A DNA stretch of 64,000 nt, from assembly GCA_963751335.1 (NCBI GenBank), contig CAVVUB010000001.1:310001-374000 (forward strand), in the 5' to 3' direction. Shown here piece after piece: positions 1 to 9,587 of this stretch. The position numbers and the translations under genes are program-made. Within the stretch, counting starts at the first letter, position 1, and every line of letters begins with the position of its first letter. Below the pieces are notes generated by a model. It saw nothing but the letters and a program-made list of their open reading frames with translations. It ran no database searches and was not told where the DNA came from. The stretch comes from Bog-473 sp963751335. Its GTDB lineage: Bacteria > Actinomycetota > Acidimicrobiia > Acidimicrobiales > RAAP-2.

Positions 1-143
1 GCACGGTCATCGTGAACGGAATGGGGCGAGCGAGCCCGGCCGTTCCATTCGGCGGCACCAAGCACAGTGGGTTCGGCCGCGAAGGCGGCCGGGCGGGCAT
101 CGATGAGATGTTGCGCACGAAGACCGTCTTCATCACGACGTAG
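1..143 (+). CDS. aldehyde dehydrogenase family protein, C-terminal end (partial)
   Basis: The reading frame enters from the left edge and stops at 141-143. It encodes about 46 residues, including PFGGTKHSGFGREGG and a tail ending TKTVFIT. That glycine-rich segment followed by a 'G..EML..KTV' tail is the usual C-terminus of NAD(P)-dependent aldehyde dehydrogenases, which oxidise aldehydes to acids. The catalytic Cys and Glu lie upstream of the window, so the substrate class cannot be judged. No co-transcribed gene follows closely; the next strong feature is the riboswitch at about 708. Confidence 0.8.
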   Translation, partial: TVIVNGMGRASPAVPFGGTKHSGFGREGGRAGIDEMLRTKTVFITT

Positions 144-236
144 AACAGCCCTCGTTGACGTACGCACGTGGCTCGTCTTTCAGGTCGTCCCCATGGTCGG
201 GATTATCGAGGCCGCGGGATCGACCTTCGGGATTTC

Positions 237-403
237 GTGTCGGAGGGCCGGATTCCGCGAATTCCGACTTGCGGATCCGGCCCTGGGATCTGCAAGGATA
301 GGTCCCGAGGGTGCGATCCCTGGAACATGGCACTCTCAAACAGCATCCATATTCTGAGGCGTGCTTGCCATAGTTGCGTGCGCCCGGTTCGGGCCTACGG
401 GAA
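237..403 (+). repeat. hairpin-bearing repeat, copy 1 (diverged)
   Basis: This is a diverged copy of the segment seen at 4927-5101 and 12364-12540. It shares the left boundary GTGTCGGAGGGCC, the GAGGGTGCGATCCCTG core, the AAACAGCATCCA stretch and the far end. The central hairpin (307-337) keeps an 8-bp stem, with one G-T pair where the other copies have G-C, so pairing is kept although the sequence changed. Unlike the other two copies, no convincing recombinase coding sequence precedes it. The function is unknown. Confidence 0.65.
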
Positions 404-707
404 CAGTCCGCTCGCTTCAACTCACAGAGGATTTCCACATCGCTGAATGTCGTTGCGGGTCGATCGAAGGTCGCCGATTAACGGATGCGCATGTCAGACA
501 CAGCAACACCGCGACGCCGAACAAGTAGGAGAATCCGCCCTGCGGCACCTCGGAAACGTGTCCCCCGGGCTTATGGCGGGCGTCCAAGTGGGGACATTTC
601 CAGAGCCCTAAGTGGAGGTCCTGCGGGCCCATCCTTCCACGAGCGCCTCCGAGTCATCCTTCGACCGCGGGTTCATACCTCTCCCCAGCTCGTTGGGGCT
701 ATCGTTG
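404..707. other. no gene recognised
   Basis: This stretch lies between repeat copy 1 and the glyA riboswitch. Only short overlapping frames without recognisable protein motifs are present. It probably contains the promoter for the riboswitch-glyA transcript, but I could not pick a convincing -35/-10 pair. Confidence 0.5.
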
Positions 708-795
708 GAGCGGGTCGTTACTGGCGTCTGGGTGGAGTACCACCGGGGACCGACCCGCCGGCAGCCTGCCGGACATAGCCGTGCGCCTGGGCGAA
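708..795 (+). promoter_or_regulatory. ZTP/ZMP riboswitch (pfl motif) upstream of glyA
   Basis: The segment matches the pfl consensus. It has GGGTCG (712-717) followed by TTACTGGCG, a GTGG-AGTA-CCAC hairpin (732-743), CGGGGA, and CGACCC (751-756) that can pair back with GGGTCG. A linker hairpin (CCGGCA/TGCCGG) follows, then the hallmark GCGCCTGGGC (783-792). ZTP riboswitches sense the purine/folate stress intermediate ZMP/ZTP and typically control glyA, folD and purH, so its place directly before glyA fits. The aptamer ends close to the start codon and no clear terminator hairpin follows, so translational control is my inference. Confidence 0.85.
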
Positions 796-822
796 GACTC
801 GATGTCGTCCGAAGGACGCGTG

Positions 823-2247
823 ATGCCCGAACCAGTCGTAGCGAGTGCCTATCGATCGGCGTTGGAGGTGATCTCTGCCGCCGAACCAGATGTGGCAGGA
901 GCCATCGTCGGTGAGCTGGAGTCCCAACGGCGTCAACTGAAGCTCATCGCTTCGGAGAACTACGCCTCACCGGCCGTGCTGCTGGCCATGGGCAACTGGC
1001 TGTCGGACAAGTATGCCGAGGGAACTCCGGGCCATCGCTTCTATGCCGGATGCGAGATGGTTGACCGGATCGAGACATTGGCTGCGGACCACGCCAAAGC
1101 ACTGTTCGGCGCCGATCACGCCTATGTCCAACCTCATTCGGGGATTGACGCCAACCTGGTTGCTTACTGGGCCATCCTTGCCCACCGAGTCGAGCAGCCT
1201 TTCCTCAACGAGGCAGGGGCGGGTCACGTGAACGACCTTGACTCCGGTAGCTGGGATCAACTGCGCAACGAACTGCACTCCCAGCGCATGATGGGCATGG
1301 CTCTCGATGCCGGTGGGCACCTGACTCATGGGTTCCGACCCAATATTTCCGGAAAGCTCTTTGATCAGGCTAGTTACGGGGTCGATTCCGCTTCCGGACT
1401 CCTCGACTACGGCGCCATCGCGGCCCAGGTGAGAGAGTTCCGTCCACTGGTGCTCGTGGCGGGGTACTCGGCCTACCCCCGGAACCCCAATTTCGCCATC
1501 TTGGCTGAGATCGCCCACGACGTCGGGGCTACTTTCATGGTCGACATGGCCCACTTCGCTGGGCTGGTGGCAGGGAAAGTGCTGGTCGGTGACCTCGATC
1601 CGGTGCCCCACGCCGATGTCGTGACCTCCACCACCCACAAATCACTGCGAGGACCTCGCGGTGGACTGGTGCTCTGCGCCGAGGAATACGCACCCTACGT
1701 AGACAAAGGATGCCCGATGGTCCTCGGCGGCCCGCTGTCCCACATGATGGCTGCCAAGGCCGTTGCCTTGTCTGAAGCTCGCCAGCCCTCGTTCGCTGCC
1801 TATGCCGTCCACATCGTCGAGAATGCACGCGCTCTAGCGGAAGGTCTGATGCGGCGGGGTGCACGACTCATCACTGGGGGGACTGACAACCACCTTGTGC
1901 TCTTGGACGTGGCTTCCAGCTTCGGACTCACCGGCCGTCAAGCGGAGGCTGCCCTGCTTGACGCAGGCGTGGTCACCAATCGCAACTTATTGCCAGGTGA
2001 CGCCAACGGCGCCTGGTACACCTCGGGAATTCGACTTGGCACACCCGCGCTGACCACGCTGGGATTCAGGCCAGACGAGATCGACGAAGTCGCCGACGTC
2101 ATAGTCACCGCACTGAGAGCCACGACACCGGCGACATCCACGGCCAAAGCGAAGTACGAGATCGATTCCCACATCGCCCAAGTCTGCGAAGACCGGTGTT
2201 TCAGTTTGCTCGACCGCCACCACCTCTATGCAGACATCGAGCTGTAA
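823..2247 (+). CDS. glyA: serine hydroxymethyltransferase, long form
   Basis: This PLP enzyme interconverts serine and glycine with transfer of a one-carbon unit to tetrahydrofolate in the cytosol. LKLIASENYASP, the DKYAEGTPGHRFYAGC segment and STTHKSLRGPRGG, with the PLP-binding Lys, are all present. The protein is about 474 residues, longer than the usual 415-430, and resembles the extended GlyA forms with an insertion before the active-site lysine. I chose ATG 823 because GAAGGA lies a few bases upstream and because the in-frame GTG at 781 lies inside the riboswitch. ATG 802 is the alternative. Regulation by ZMP/ZTP through the upstream riboswitch is expected. Confidence 0.93.
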   Translation: MPEPVVASAYRSALEVISAAEPDVAGAIVGELESQRRQLKLIASENYASPAVLLAMGNWLSDKYAEGTPGHRFYAGCEMVDRIETLAADHAKALFGADHAYVQPHSGIDANLVAYWAILAHRVEQPFLNEAGAGHVNDLDSGSWDQLRNELHSQRMMGMALDAGGHLTHGFRPNISGKLFDQASYGVDSASGLLDYGAIAAQVREFRPLVLVAGYSAYPRNPNFAILAEIAHDVGATFMVDMAHFAGLVAGKVLVGDLDPVPHADVVTSTTHKSLRGPRGGLVLCAEEYAPYVDKGCPMVLGGPLSHMMAAKAVALSEARQPSFAAYAVHIVENARALAEGLMRRGARLITGGTDNHLVLLDVASSFGLTGRQAEAALLDAGVVTNRNLLPGDANGAWYTSGIRLGTPALTTLGFRPDEIDEVADVIVTALRATTPATSTAKAKYEIDSHIAQVCEDRCFSLLDRHHLYADIEL

Positions 2248-2487
2248 ATGACTTGTTCGGAGAGTACGAACAATGCGGTGCTACCAATCAGCGATGGAGT
2301 CCGTCACGAATCGGCGACGTGGCCACGACCAACGCTTGACACAAGCCTCCGTGCATCGGGTCGCTGCTGATTCTCGCTAGCTCGCTGTTGCCCTGCTGGA
2401 CCCGCCCCGGTTCGCCGGCTTGGAGCGAGACCGTACGGCACTTCGACGACACCTCTGACAAGTCCTCCGGTGGGCGGCTAGGCAGCA

Positions 2488-2721
2488 CTATTCGTCGGAA
2501 GATCGGAGTGGGTAGCTCCGACAGCGGTACTCGAATACAGGCACAACCCGTCCATCTGGAAGCATTTGGGACCTCTGACATGCTGCGTAGAGGTGCCTTG
2601 CTCCGTCCGTCATCACAACGAGAAGCTCGTCGGTTTCAGGTTCAACCCGATGCTCTCTGCCGTCCAGTGGGCCACCGTCGAGCACTGCAGTACCGCCCGA
2701 CTCCCTGCTGGTGACTTCCAT
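2488..2721 (-). CDS. small conserved-looking hypothetical protein
   Basis: An open frame of about 77 residues contains LDGGPLDGREH and VVMTDGARHLY, and ends PVFEYRCRSYPL. The GGP-DG start followed by a 'DG..H.Y' strand and a terminal 'Y+..YP' resembles small beta-rich hypothetical proteins common in actinobacteria and their phages. I recall that pattern only loosely, and the function is unknown. The start is uncertain: the frame stays open to 2763. No co-oriented neighbour suggests a role. Confidence 0.45.
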   Translation of the reverse strand: MEVTSRESGGTAVLDGGPLDGREHRVEPETDELLVVMTDGARHLYAACQRSQMLPDGRVVPVFEYRCRSYPLRSSDE

Positions 2722-2909
2722 CACCAATATGATGCCACCTCGAGATCGACCGCCGCCGATCACCAGTGATGTGGGGGAACCCGAGCAGGGAAATTGTGGT
2801 GATCAACACCGCCGCTTTGCTCATCAAACGTGGGTGGTTGCGCACAATCTGTGTTGTCGCTTGGTACCGACTGTGCAAAACCGATCGGCGCAATCCTTAA
2901 AAAGCTGGA

Positions 2910-3825
2910 TCAGCCCGAGAAGGCAAGCACATTGAACGAGGATTTGAGTTCCATGTTCGAGCCATCCTCCTGGAAGACGGCCCAATCGTCGGTAGGACTC
3001 TGAAAGTATTCGACTCCGGTGGCCGCAGTGTCGAACGTGCCGACCTTTCCACCGGGATCGGCGTTGGAAGTCTCGAACACCACTGAGTTGGGATTGCCGT
3101 CGGTCTCAGGATTGTTCATGAAAACGAATGAGCCAGCACTATTGCCGCTTTTCGCCTTCGTCACGAACTCGGAGCCCCCGTTGCTCGCCTTTGAGCCAAT
3201 CATGATATTGAAGTGGGCGCCAATGGCCATTGACGAGCCGTCCTCATTGAGGACACCCCATTTCTTGAGCGTTGGGTTGTAGTAGGCACCAACAGGATGA
3301 TCACTCAGGAATGCGTTCATTCCACCCGGGGTCGTAGTTCGGAGTGATCAATATCATTGCGTTGGGATTGTCGTTCGTCAGGGGCGAGTTGATATAGGTC
3401 GCTCCGCCGAGGGTGTTGGCGGTTGTCGCTGTCTGGACGAACACCTTGCTGCTTGCTTGCTGAACTACGAGCACGTTGTAGCTCGATCCGGCTGCAATGT
3501 TCGTCGATCCGTCCAGGTTGTCGATTGCCCATTGGGCACCCCCGAAGAGGTTGTACACCACACCGATCGGCACGCTATCGGTGACGCAACCGCAGACACC
3601 TCCCGCCGAGTAGTTGGGAGTGACGAACAGCAAAGCGTTGCCCTCGCCGTTCGTGGCTGCGTTGTTGACAGGTGTTACGAAGAGCCCATTGCCCGGAGCA
3701 ACCCAGATGAAATGCGATGTAACCGTCACCGCAGATGACGCAGGTACAGCCGGAACGATCGTAAGAAGAAGCGGAACTCCGATTGTGCACGCGGCCAGCA
3801 ATGCAAGAGCTTGACGAAATCGCAC
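2910..3825 (-). CDS. secreted repeat protein (DUF7452-like), split by a +1 frameshift
   Basis: The GTG start at 3825 follows a GGAGG Shine-Dalgarno sequence. It begins a signal peptide (RFRQALALLAAC, a hydrophobic run, then PASSA). Several beta-repeat units follow, with motifs such as LFVTPNY, HPVGAYYN, WGVLNEDGS and SSFNVL. The frame that ends at 3301 continues without loss in the next frame, from MNAFLSDHPVG to the stop at 2910. Homology joins them at PNYDPGG, where one extra base in a CCCCGGG run accounts for the shift. The protein is extracytoplasmic, with adhesion or surface display as a guess. The break may be a sequencing insertion, because core genes in the window show the same kind. 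Confidence 0.7.
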
Positions 3826-4056
3826 GGGTCCACCTCCAGATACCTCTACGTTCGGATTTTGCCGAAGCCCAATGCCATCTGCGGGCGCTTGCCGGATCGA
3901 GCGAACCGGTCCAATGCAGCTGTCTGGCGAGTTCGGTCCACCCAACTTCGTGCCTTGAGCGGGCCTTGTGGCCAAGCACGGTGCTCTGGGCGACATCGTG
4001 CAGCCAGGGGAGATATTGCCGGCGCTCTTGCGCTGCCTTTCACCAATTGCAAGATG

Positions 4057-4940
4057 CTTACGACCCGTGTTTGGACATCCGTGTCGCCCATTGCGAGACA
4101 CGTTCAAGTACTCCTCGACGTGGCGGACGGGAGCGCGGGGTACACGTCCCGCATGCGGTGGAACGATCGCAGCGAGTGGGTATGGACCACCGAGCCGACG
4201 AACAAGGCCATCGTGTCGCCCGAGACCTTCGCTGCGGCGTCCGCTCAGCGAACGGTGGTCCACAACTGTCAGGCCGTCATCAAGCCTCAGCGCCGCAACA
4301 TGTACTGCCTCAGCTCATCGGTCCACTGCGGCATCTGAGGTCGTCGAATGTCGGGAGCGTGGAACCACGGCGAGCCGTACTACCGCTGCCGGTTCCCCTC
4401 CGAGTACGCCGGAGCGACCGGCCAGCACCCGAGCACGGTCTATCTGCGCGAATCCGACGTGACATCGCACCTCGACGCGTGGCTGTTGAGCGTGTTCGAC
4501 CCTAAGAACCTCGACGGAGCTGTCGCCGCAATGGCCGCAGCCCAGGAGCCTGACGACGGAGCGCCCGCTCGGGCCGAGGCTGCCCGCCGGGCCGTCAAGG
4601 ACTGCGGCACCCGGCTGGCGAAGTACCGCTCCGCACTGGAGGCCGGAGCGGATCCTGCTGTCGTCGCCGGTGGATCAAGGGGGTCGAGGGCGACCGCCTC
4701 GCTGCCGAGAGCGAGCGGGCCTCTACAGCGGGAACGGCTCAGCCCCTCACAGAGGCCGAGATTCGGGCGCTGGTGACCTCCCAGCTCAGGGTGCTGCGTT
4801 CGCTCCATGAGGCGACGCCCGAACGGCAGGCGATGATCTACGGCCAAACGATGGGCCCGCGGATCACGTACGACCCGGGCAGCGCGTCGATCGACGTCGA
4901 GGCACGTCCCGCGTGTACTCCGGCGTGTGTCGGAAGGCCT
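4057..4940 (+). pseudogene. large serine recombinase, C-terminal remnant
   Basis: The similarity starts near RVW at about 4066. It runs through MRWNDRSEWVW, SPETFAAA, the zinc-ribbon start CGI, a stop, then GRRMSGAWNHG and YYRCRFPSEYA, and ends TPERQAMIYGQ with RITYDPGSASID. These are the recombinase and zinc-beta-ribbon domains of large serine integrases/transposases. The N-terminal resolvase domain with the catalytic serine is absent. A TGA at 4336-4338 stands where the second Cys of the CxxC zinc ligand is expected, and a -1 shift near 4670 breaks the coiled-coil part. Copy 2 of the hairpin repeat follows at once. Confidence 0.8.
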
Positions 4941-5101
4941 AAGACGCAAAACCCGACTGGCGGCTACACCCTGGGCCCAGGGAGAATGAGGGCCGGACCC
5001 TTCCTGAGGGTGCGATCCCTGTAACACAGCACCCTCAAACAGCATCCAAATTCTCGATGCCTGCTTGCTGGCGTTGCCTGCTGCAGTTCGGCACTTTTGG
5101 G
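4927..5101 (+). repeat. hairpin-bearing repeat, copy 2
   Basis: This copy is nearly identical to 12364-12540 and diverged from 237-403. It starts GTGTCGGAAGGCC and holds a perfect 14-bp palindrome, CCCTGGGCCCAGGG (4969-4982). A 9-bp stem, TGAGGGTGC/GCACCCTCA, encloses a loop of about 15 nt (5005-5037). It begins inside the last codons of the recombinase remnant. Possible identities are a mobile-element end, a structured 3' untranslated region or a recombination site; none is proven. Confidence 0.8.
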
Positions 5102-5144
5102 GCTGGGCGGACTCCCGGTAGGAGCAGCTGCAAACATGGTTGCG

Positions 5145-5858
5145 TGCCAATCCCCGATGATCCGCTTCGGTCGGTGATCGGGGAATCGCCCAACGAACGA
5201 GAGCAGCATCGTCGATCACTCTGGGAGTACTACGACCGGCGAGTGACCGGGCGCTTGCCTGGCTTGGCCAACGCCCACGCCTACTGGACCGGTCTAGGGG
5301 CACCGTCGAAGTCGAAGACATCGCTGCTGAAGCCGTGCAGCTTGAACGCCTACTTCGTGAGCTGTCAGCAGTCCGCTTCGTCGAAGTAGGTGCCGGGCCA
5401 GGCACTTTCACCGGATACCTTGCGGGGAGGGGTATCGCCATCGACCAGAGTCGAAGGGCGTTGGACATTCTGCGCACCGTTGCTCCCGAAGTACCAGTGA
5501 TCCAGGCAGATGCCACTGCCCTACCCGTGCCAGCCCACGCTTTGACCGCTTCTTCTCCGCCCACCTCCATGGCCTGCTTCTTCCGAATGAGCGTGAACCT
5601 TTTCTTGCCGAGGCGCACCGGGTTGCGTCCGAGGCCGTGATCCTCGACGCCGGTCGCCCCCTAGGAGTGAGCGCCGAGGAGTGGCAGGAGCGGACCCTGC
5701 CGGGGGGTGGTCGCTACAAAGTCTTCCGTCGCCACTTCGATGCGGACGCGTTGGCCGCCGAAGTCGGTGGTGTGGTCCTGTTCGCCGGGCAGTTCTACGT
5801 GCTGGTGGGCACTGCGGCCGTGCCCGGTCTCGCACACCCCGATGTACGGCCCCAATGA
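5145..5858 (+). pseudogene. class I SAM-dependent methyltransferase, frameshifted
   Basis: Three consecutive frames form one methyltransferase. The N-terminal part has ERE-HRRSLWEYYDRRVTG (to about 5300). The SAM-binding motif I part has VRFVEVGAGPGTFTGYLAG (to about 5540). The C-terminal part has EAVILDAGRPLGVSAEEW and RYKVFRRHFDADALAAEVGG (to 5858). Both joins need a -1 shift (near 5300 and 5543). The substrate is unknown. It lies directly behind repeat copy 2 and may be cargo of the recombinase element. The shifts run opposite to those in the core genes of this window, which supports real decay. Confidence 0.7.
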
Positions 5859-6315
5859 CCCGATCGGGCCTCGGCTTCGTACGTGACCCAGTTCGCCGGT
5901 AGCCGGGGCTGTCCCAATCGGTCGGAACGGTGGGTCGGTGACTTCCGCGCCTCTGGGGACCTCACGCATTACATTGCCCCCGCATGAGCCGGGGAGTCGT
6001 CTTGTGGCCAGATGAGGAGACGAGAACGGCAATCGCTGCCGTATGGACAGCACTGGCTGAACGCGGAATCCCATCAATGGCGACTCACACACATGGGCTC
6101 CATTAACCGCATGTCTCCCTATATGTAGCGGAGGATCTCCCTGTTGATGAGGTTCTCGGAACCATCGGGTCCGTCCCGAAAACATCTATTGAACTCAGAA
6201 TCGAAGCTGCCGGAGTGTTTCCCGGCGGCCTTCTCTACCTGGCTCCCGTTGCAAGCGACGAGCTGCTCAAGGAACAAGAGCGGGTGTGAGGGGATCCCGA
6301 TAATTGGTCCAGCCC

Positions 6316-7167
6316 TTATGCGAGTTGGGGTTGGTGTCGGTTGGTCCAGGCACGGGCGAACTCGTTGGGGCTGAGCCAGCCGTGCGCACTGTGTGGACGG
6401 TTCATGTTGTAGTCGATCCGCCAGTCCTCGATCAGCACCTGGGCTTCGAGCAGGGAATCGAAGCGGTGACCGTTGAGGAACTCGTCGCGGAGCCGGCCGT
6501 TGAACGACTCGATCCAGGCGTTCTGCCAGGGTGATCCCGGATCGATGAACACGGTGCCGGTGCCGTTGAAGCGGCACCAGTCGGCCACCGCGTGGGCGAT
6601 GAACTCGGGACCGTTGTCGAACCTGCAGGTAGATCGGCGCACCGCGTTCTGCAGCAATGCGCTCGAGGCAGGCCACGACGCCGTCGGCGTCGATGTTGCG
6701 GGCCACCACGATGGCCGGGCACTCCCGGGTGAACTCGTCGATGACGTTGAGGAGCTTGAGGGTCTTGCCGTTGGAGGTCTGATCGAACTGGAAGTCGAGG
6801 GCCCAGAGCACATTGGGCCGGATCGGGCGACATGGCCCCCATCGACCACGCCCTGGCCACGCAGCGGCTTCTTGCGCTTGCGATAGGGGACTTTGAGGCC
6901 TTCAGCACCGCCAAAGGCGCTGGATCCGCTTGTTGTTGACCCGCCAGCCTTCGCTCCGGGCGATGACGGCCGCCCGTCTCCAGCCCCAACGGGGCCGTGA
7001 GAGCGCGAAGGCGCGCAGCCAGGCCCGCAGCGCCATCTCGTCATCGGTCGGGGCGGCTGGTGCGTTGCGCTGGGTGGCCCGGTGCTGGCCGACCACCCGG
7101 CAGGCGTGACGTTGCGAGACCCCGAACCGATCGATGAGCGTGAGCACCGCTCGTCGACGACGGTCCG
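6316..7167 (-). pseudogene. IS407-like transposase OrfB, multiply frameshifted
   Basis: The fragments line up as one DDE transposase. They are LIDRFGVSQRHACRVVGQHR with WGWRRAAVIARSEGW; then EGLKVPYRKRKKPLRGQG; then LWALDFQFDQTSNGKTLKLL with the first Asp; then RFDNGPEFIAHAVADW with the second Asp; then WIESFNGRLRDEF with the catalytic Glu and the end NRHQPQLA. At least three single-base shifts (near 6905, 6835 and 6625) separate them. The residues needed for catalysis survive as sequence but not in one frame, so the copy should not transpose by itself. Confidence 0.85.
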
Positions 7168-7170
7168 GGG

Positions 7171-7473
7171 TTAGAAGTTTCCCTCAGCCAACTCCTTGAG
7201 CATCGACTTGTCGAGCTCGGCCTCGGCCAGGAGCTTCTTGAGCCGGGCGTTCTCCTTCTCGAGCTCCTTGAGGCGCTTGGCGTCGTCGGCTTTCATGCCG
7301 CCGTACTGGTTTCGCCAGCGGTGCCAGGTCTGCTCGGAGATCTCGAGGTGCCTGGAGACCTCTTCGATCGTCTTGCCCTCGGCCAGGAGCTTCTCGCCTT
7401 CGGCGAGCTTGCGGATCACCTGCTCGGGCGTATGCCGGCGTTGCTTCATCTTGTGTTGTCCTCCTTGCCCCAT
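7171..7473 (-). CDS. IS407-like OrfA, DNA-binding subunit
   Basis: The product is 100 residues. A helix-turn-helix of the HTH_8 type (EEVSRHLEISEQTWHRWRNQ) is followed by a leucine-zipper-like coil (LKELEKENARLKKLLAEAEL), and it ends AEGNF just before OrfB. In intact elements a programmed frameshift at this junction produces the OrfAB transposase. OrfA alone binds the element ends. The start may be the internal MKQRRHTPEQV methionine. Confidence 0.85.
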   Translation of the reverse strand: MGQGGQHKMKQRRHTPEQVIRKLAEGEKLLAEGKTIEEVSRHLEISEQTWHRWRNQYGGMKADDAKRLKELEKENARLKKLLAEAELDKSMLKELAEGNF

Positions 7474-8280
7474 TTTGGGGCATCGGACTCACACAAGGAG
7501 TGGACTACTTCAAGGGGACCCGGTCAGGTGCAAACGGCGGTCGAACCTCTCGCAAGCGCGCCCTGGCCACACTTCGAAAAGGGTGCATGGATTCTCCACA
7601 TCACCACTGGTTGGTTTCTCAAGGAGCACGAGATGGCGGCAGCTCTCCCTTTGGTTCTCGATGCTCTCCCTTTGTTGGGCTGCCTCGATCGTGGCGGAGT
7701 AGAGGACGGCACAACAGGAGAGAACTGGCCAGTGGCACCCGCCAGCTGAAGCGGCTCAGAGGTGAGTTCCATACACCGGAATGGGCGCCGCATAGCAAAT
7801 CCTCTTTGAGTCCGCCGACACCGCCTGCTATTCAACAGCTTGCGCCGGTTGTTGCTACATCCGGTTATCTCGCCTGAACGGCTCGACGGCTAGCATTGCT
7901 TGCCTTGCGCATCGACGGTCCGCTCCTGCATCGACTCCTCCACAGCTACACCACGGCCGGATTCCGAGGAGCCAGCAAGCTGTGGAACCGCTGCGATCGC
8001 ATAATCCCCCTGCCCGCCACGTCGCAGCTCCACATCGGCTCCTACGCAATACCACTCATGCCAGGGACAGACGTGATCGATGCGCACCTTTATCGGGGCA
8101 CCTATGAGGTCCCCGAGCTGGCTCTAGTCTCTCGGTGCATTAGCCAAGGCGCCACAGTCGTTGACGTGGGGGCGAACGGCGGACTCTATTCGGCCTTGGC
8201 ACTATCCCGCGGCGCAACCCGAGTGATCGCTGTCGAACCCAACCCAGCGTTAGCAGAGCGGCTGAATCGGCTGGGTCTGA

Positions 8281-9587
8281 TGGAGGCTCGTCGCTATTGG
8301 TTTCCAAGCCCCGGTAGGGCAGGCTGTTGGGCAGCGTAGAACGCTGCTTCGAACTCCGCAGGTGGAATGTCGCCGCAGTAGCCGTGCAGGCGCTCCTCGT
8401 TGAACCAGTGCACCCACGACAGCGTGGCGAGCTCGAGATGGCTCACGTCGTCCCAGCCGTTGGTGTCGGGACCGTAGACGCACTCGGTCTTGTAGAGGCC
8501 GTTGATCGCCTCGGCCAGGGCGTTGTCGAACGAATCGGCGACCGTGCCGATGCTCGGGTCGCTCCGATCTCGTCGAGGCGCTCGGTGAAGCGCACGGAGG
8601 TGAATTGCGATCCGGCGTCGCGAATGCGTCACCGAGGCCGGCAAAGCGACCGGCTTGGCGGGAAGTCGCTCGCCATCTCGAGCGCGTCGAGCACCATGTC
8701 GGTGCGCATGTGGGCGGCGACGCGCCAGCCCACGATCATGCGGCTGAAGGCGTCGGTGATGAAGCACACGTAGGCCATCCCCGTCCTCGTCGGCACATAG
8801 GTGAGGTCGGTGACCCACAAGCCGTTGGGATGCGCGGCCGAGAAGTCGCGCTTGACGAGGTCGGGCGGCCGGCCGGCGTCGGGGTCAGACCTGGTGGTAA
8901 ACACCTTCTTGCGGCACTTGCTGCACCCCGCGAATGCCCAGCTCACGCATGAGGCGGGCCACCTGGTCCCGGCCGATGTCGTGGCCGGCCGCCGGGCCGC
9001 CAGCCAGAGCTTGTGGGCGCCGTAGACCTTGCGGTTGGTGCTCCAGAGCACGAAGAGGATCGTTCTTCAGCATGGCGTCTCGGAGCGCCCGGGCGGAGGG
9101 CTGGCGGGACTTGGCCGCGTAGTAGGTGCTCGGGGCCACCTGCAGCGCCTTGCAGATGGGCTCGACCCCGAGCGTCGTCGCGGTGCTCGTCGATGAACGA
9201 CACCATCACCGCGGTGGGCGGTCGAGCTCCGCCTGGGCGAAATACGCCGAGGCCTTGCGCAGGATCTCGTTGGCCCGCCGGAGCTCTTTGACCTCCTGCT
9301 CGAGCTCCTTGATCCGCGCCGGCGTCCTCGGTGGTGGTCCCGTCCTTCAGCCCGCCGTCGATGTCGGCCTGGTTGACCCAGGCCCGCACCGACTCGACGC
9401 CGTAGCCGAGCTGCTTGGCCACGCGGGCGACGGTCCCCTGGTCGGTCCCGAGCTCGCTTGCGGAGCTGGCGGACCAGACGGACGGCCTGCTCTCTCTCAG
9501 CGGGTGTGTAGCGCCGTGTGGACGGCCTTCCCGGGATCTTCTCTTTTGGCATGACTCCATCTTCCTTTCAAAGGTATGGAGCCTCCA
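8281..9587 (-). mobile_element. IS3-family element (IS3 group-like)
   Basis: The element is about 1,307 bp, with ends TGGAGGCTC and GAGCCTCCA (a perfect 9-bp inverted repeat), then weaker similarity inward. No clear target duplication is visible (TGA on the left, AGG on the right). It sits inside the FkbM gene on the opposite strand. The transposase genes are broken. Confidence 0.82.
8294..9552 (-). pseudogene. IS3-family transposase OrfA/OrfB, multiply frameshifted
   Basis: The orfA start is EKIPGRPSTRRYTPAEREQA with LGTDQGTVARVAKQLGYG. The orfB pieces are VSFIDEHRD, APSTYYAAKSR, RKVYGAHKLWLAARR, NGLWVTDLTYVPTRTGMAY with the first Asp, and SFDNALAEAINGLYKTE with the catalytic Glu. The end is WVHWFNEERLHGYCGDIPP. 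The pieces lie in different frames, so at least four indels are needed. This is the common actinobacterial IS3-type DDE transposase and is inactive here. Confidence 0.82.

Larger units (their letters stand above)
6287..7526 (-). mobile_element. IS3-family element, IS407-like group
   Basis: The element is 1,240 bp. The left end TGAGGGGATCCC and the reverse complement of the right end TGACCGGGTCCC form imperfect terminal inverted repeats extending over about 27 bp. Direct GGTG copies flank it (6283-6286 and 7527-7530). A 4-bp duplication and an OrfA ending in AEGNF fit the IS407 group. It carries orfA (intact) and orfB (broken) on the minus strand. It interrupts the 2H phosphoesterase gene. Confidence 0.88.
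5984..7749 (+). pseudogene. 2H phosphoesterase (2'-5' RNA ligase family), interrupted by an IS element
   Basis: The ATG at 5984 opens SRGVVLWPDEETRTAI. The first HxT-like motif lies in H-stop-PHVSLYVAEDL, where TAA 6104-6106 replaces one codon. The frame reaches GTG at 6284-6286, where the IS3 element begins. It resumes in frame at 7531 with QTAVEPLASAPWPHF and the second motif WILHITTGW, ending at 7749. Removing the IS and one copy of its 4-bp GGTG duplication restores an uninterrupted join and a product of about 173 residues, the normal family size. Family members hydrolyse or ligate 2',5'/cyclic phosphodiesters. Two independent lesions show that it is dead. Confidence 0.85.

Noticed and set aside
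4440..5618. Long minus-strand open frame (392 codons)
   Set aside because: It lies antisense to the recombinase remnant, repeat copy 2 and the methyltransferase pseudogene and has no family motif; high GC keeps antisense frames open.
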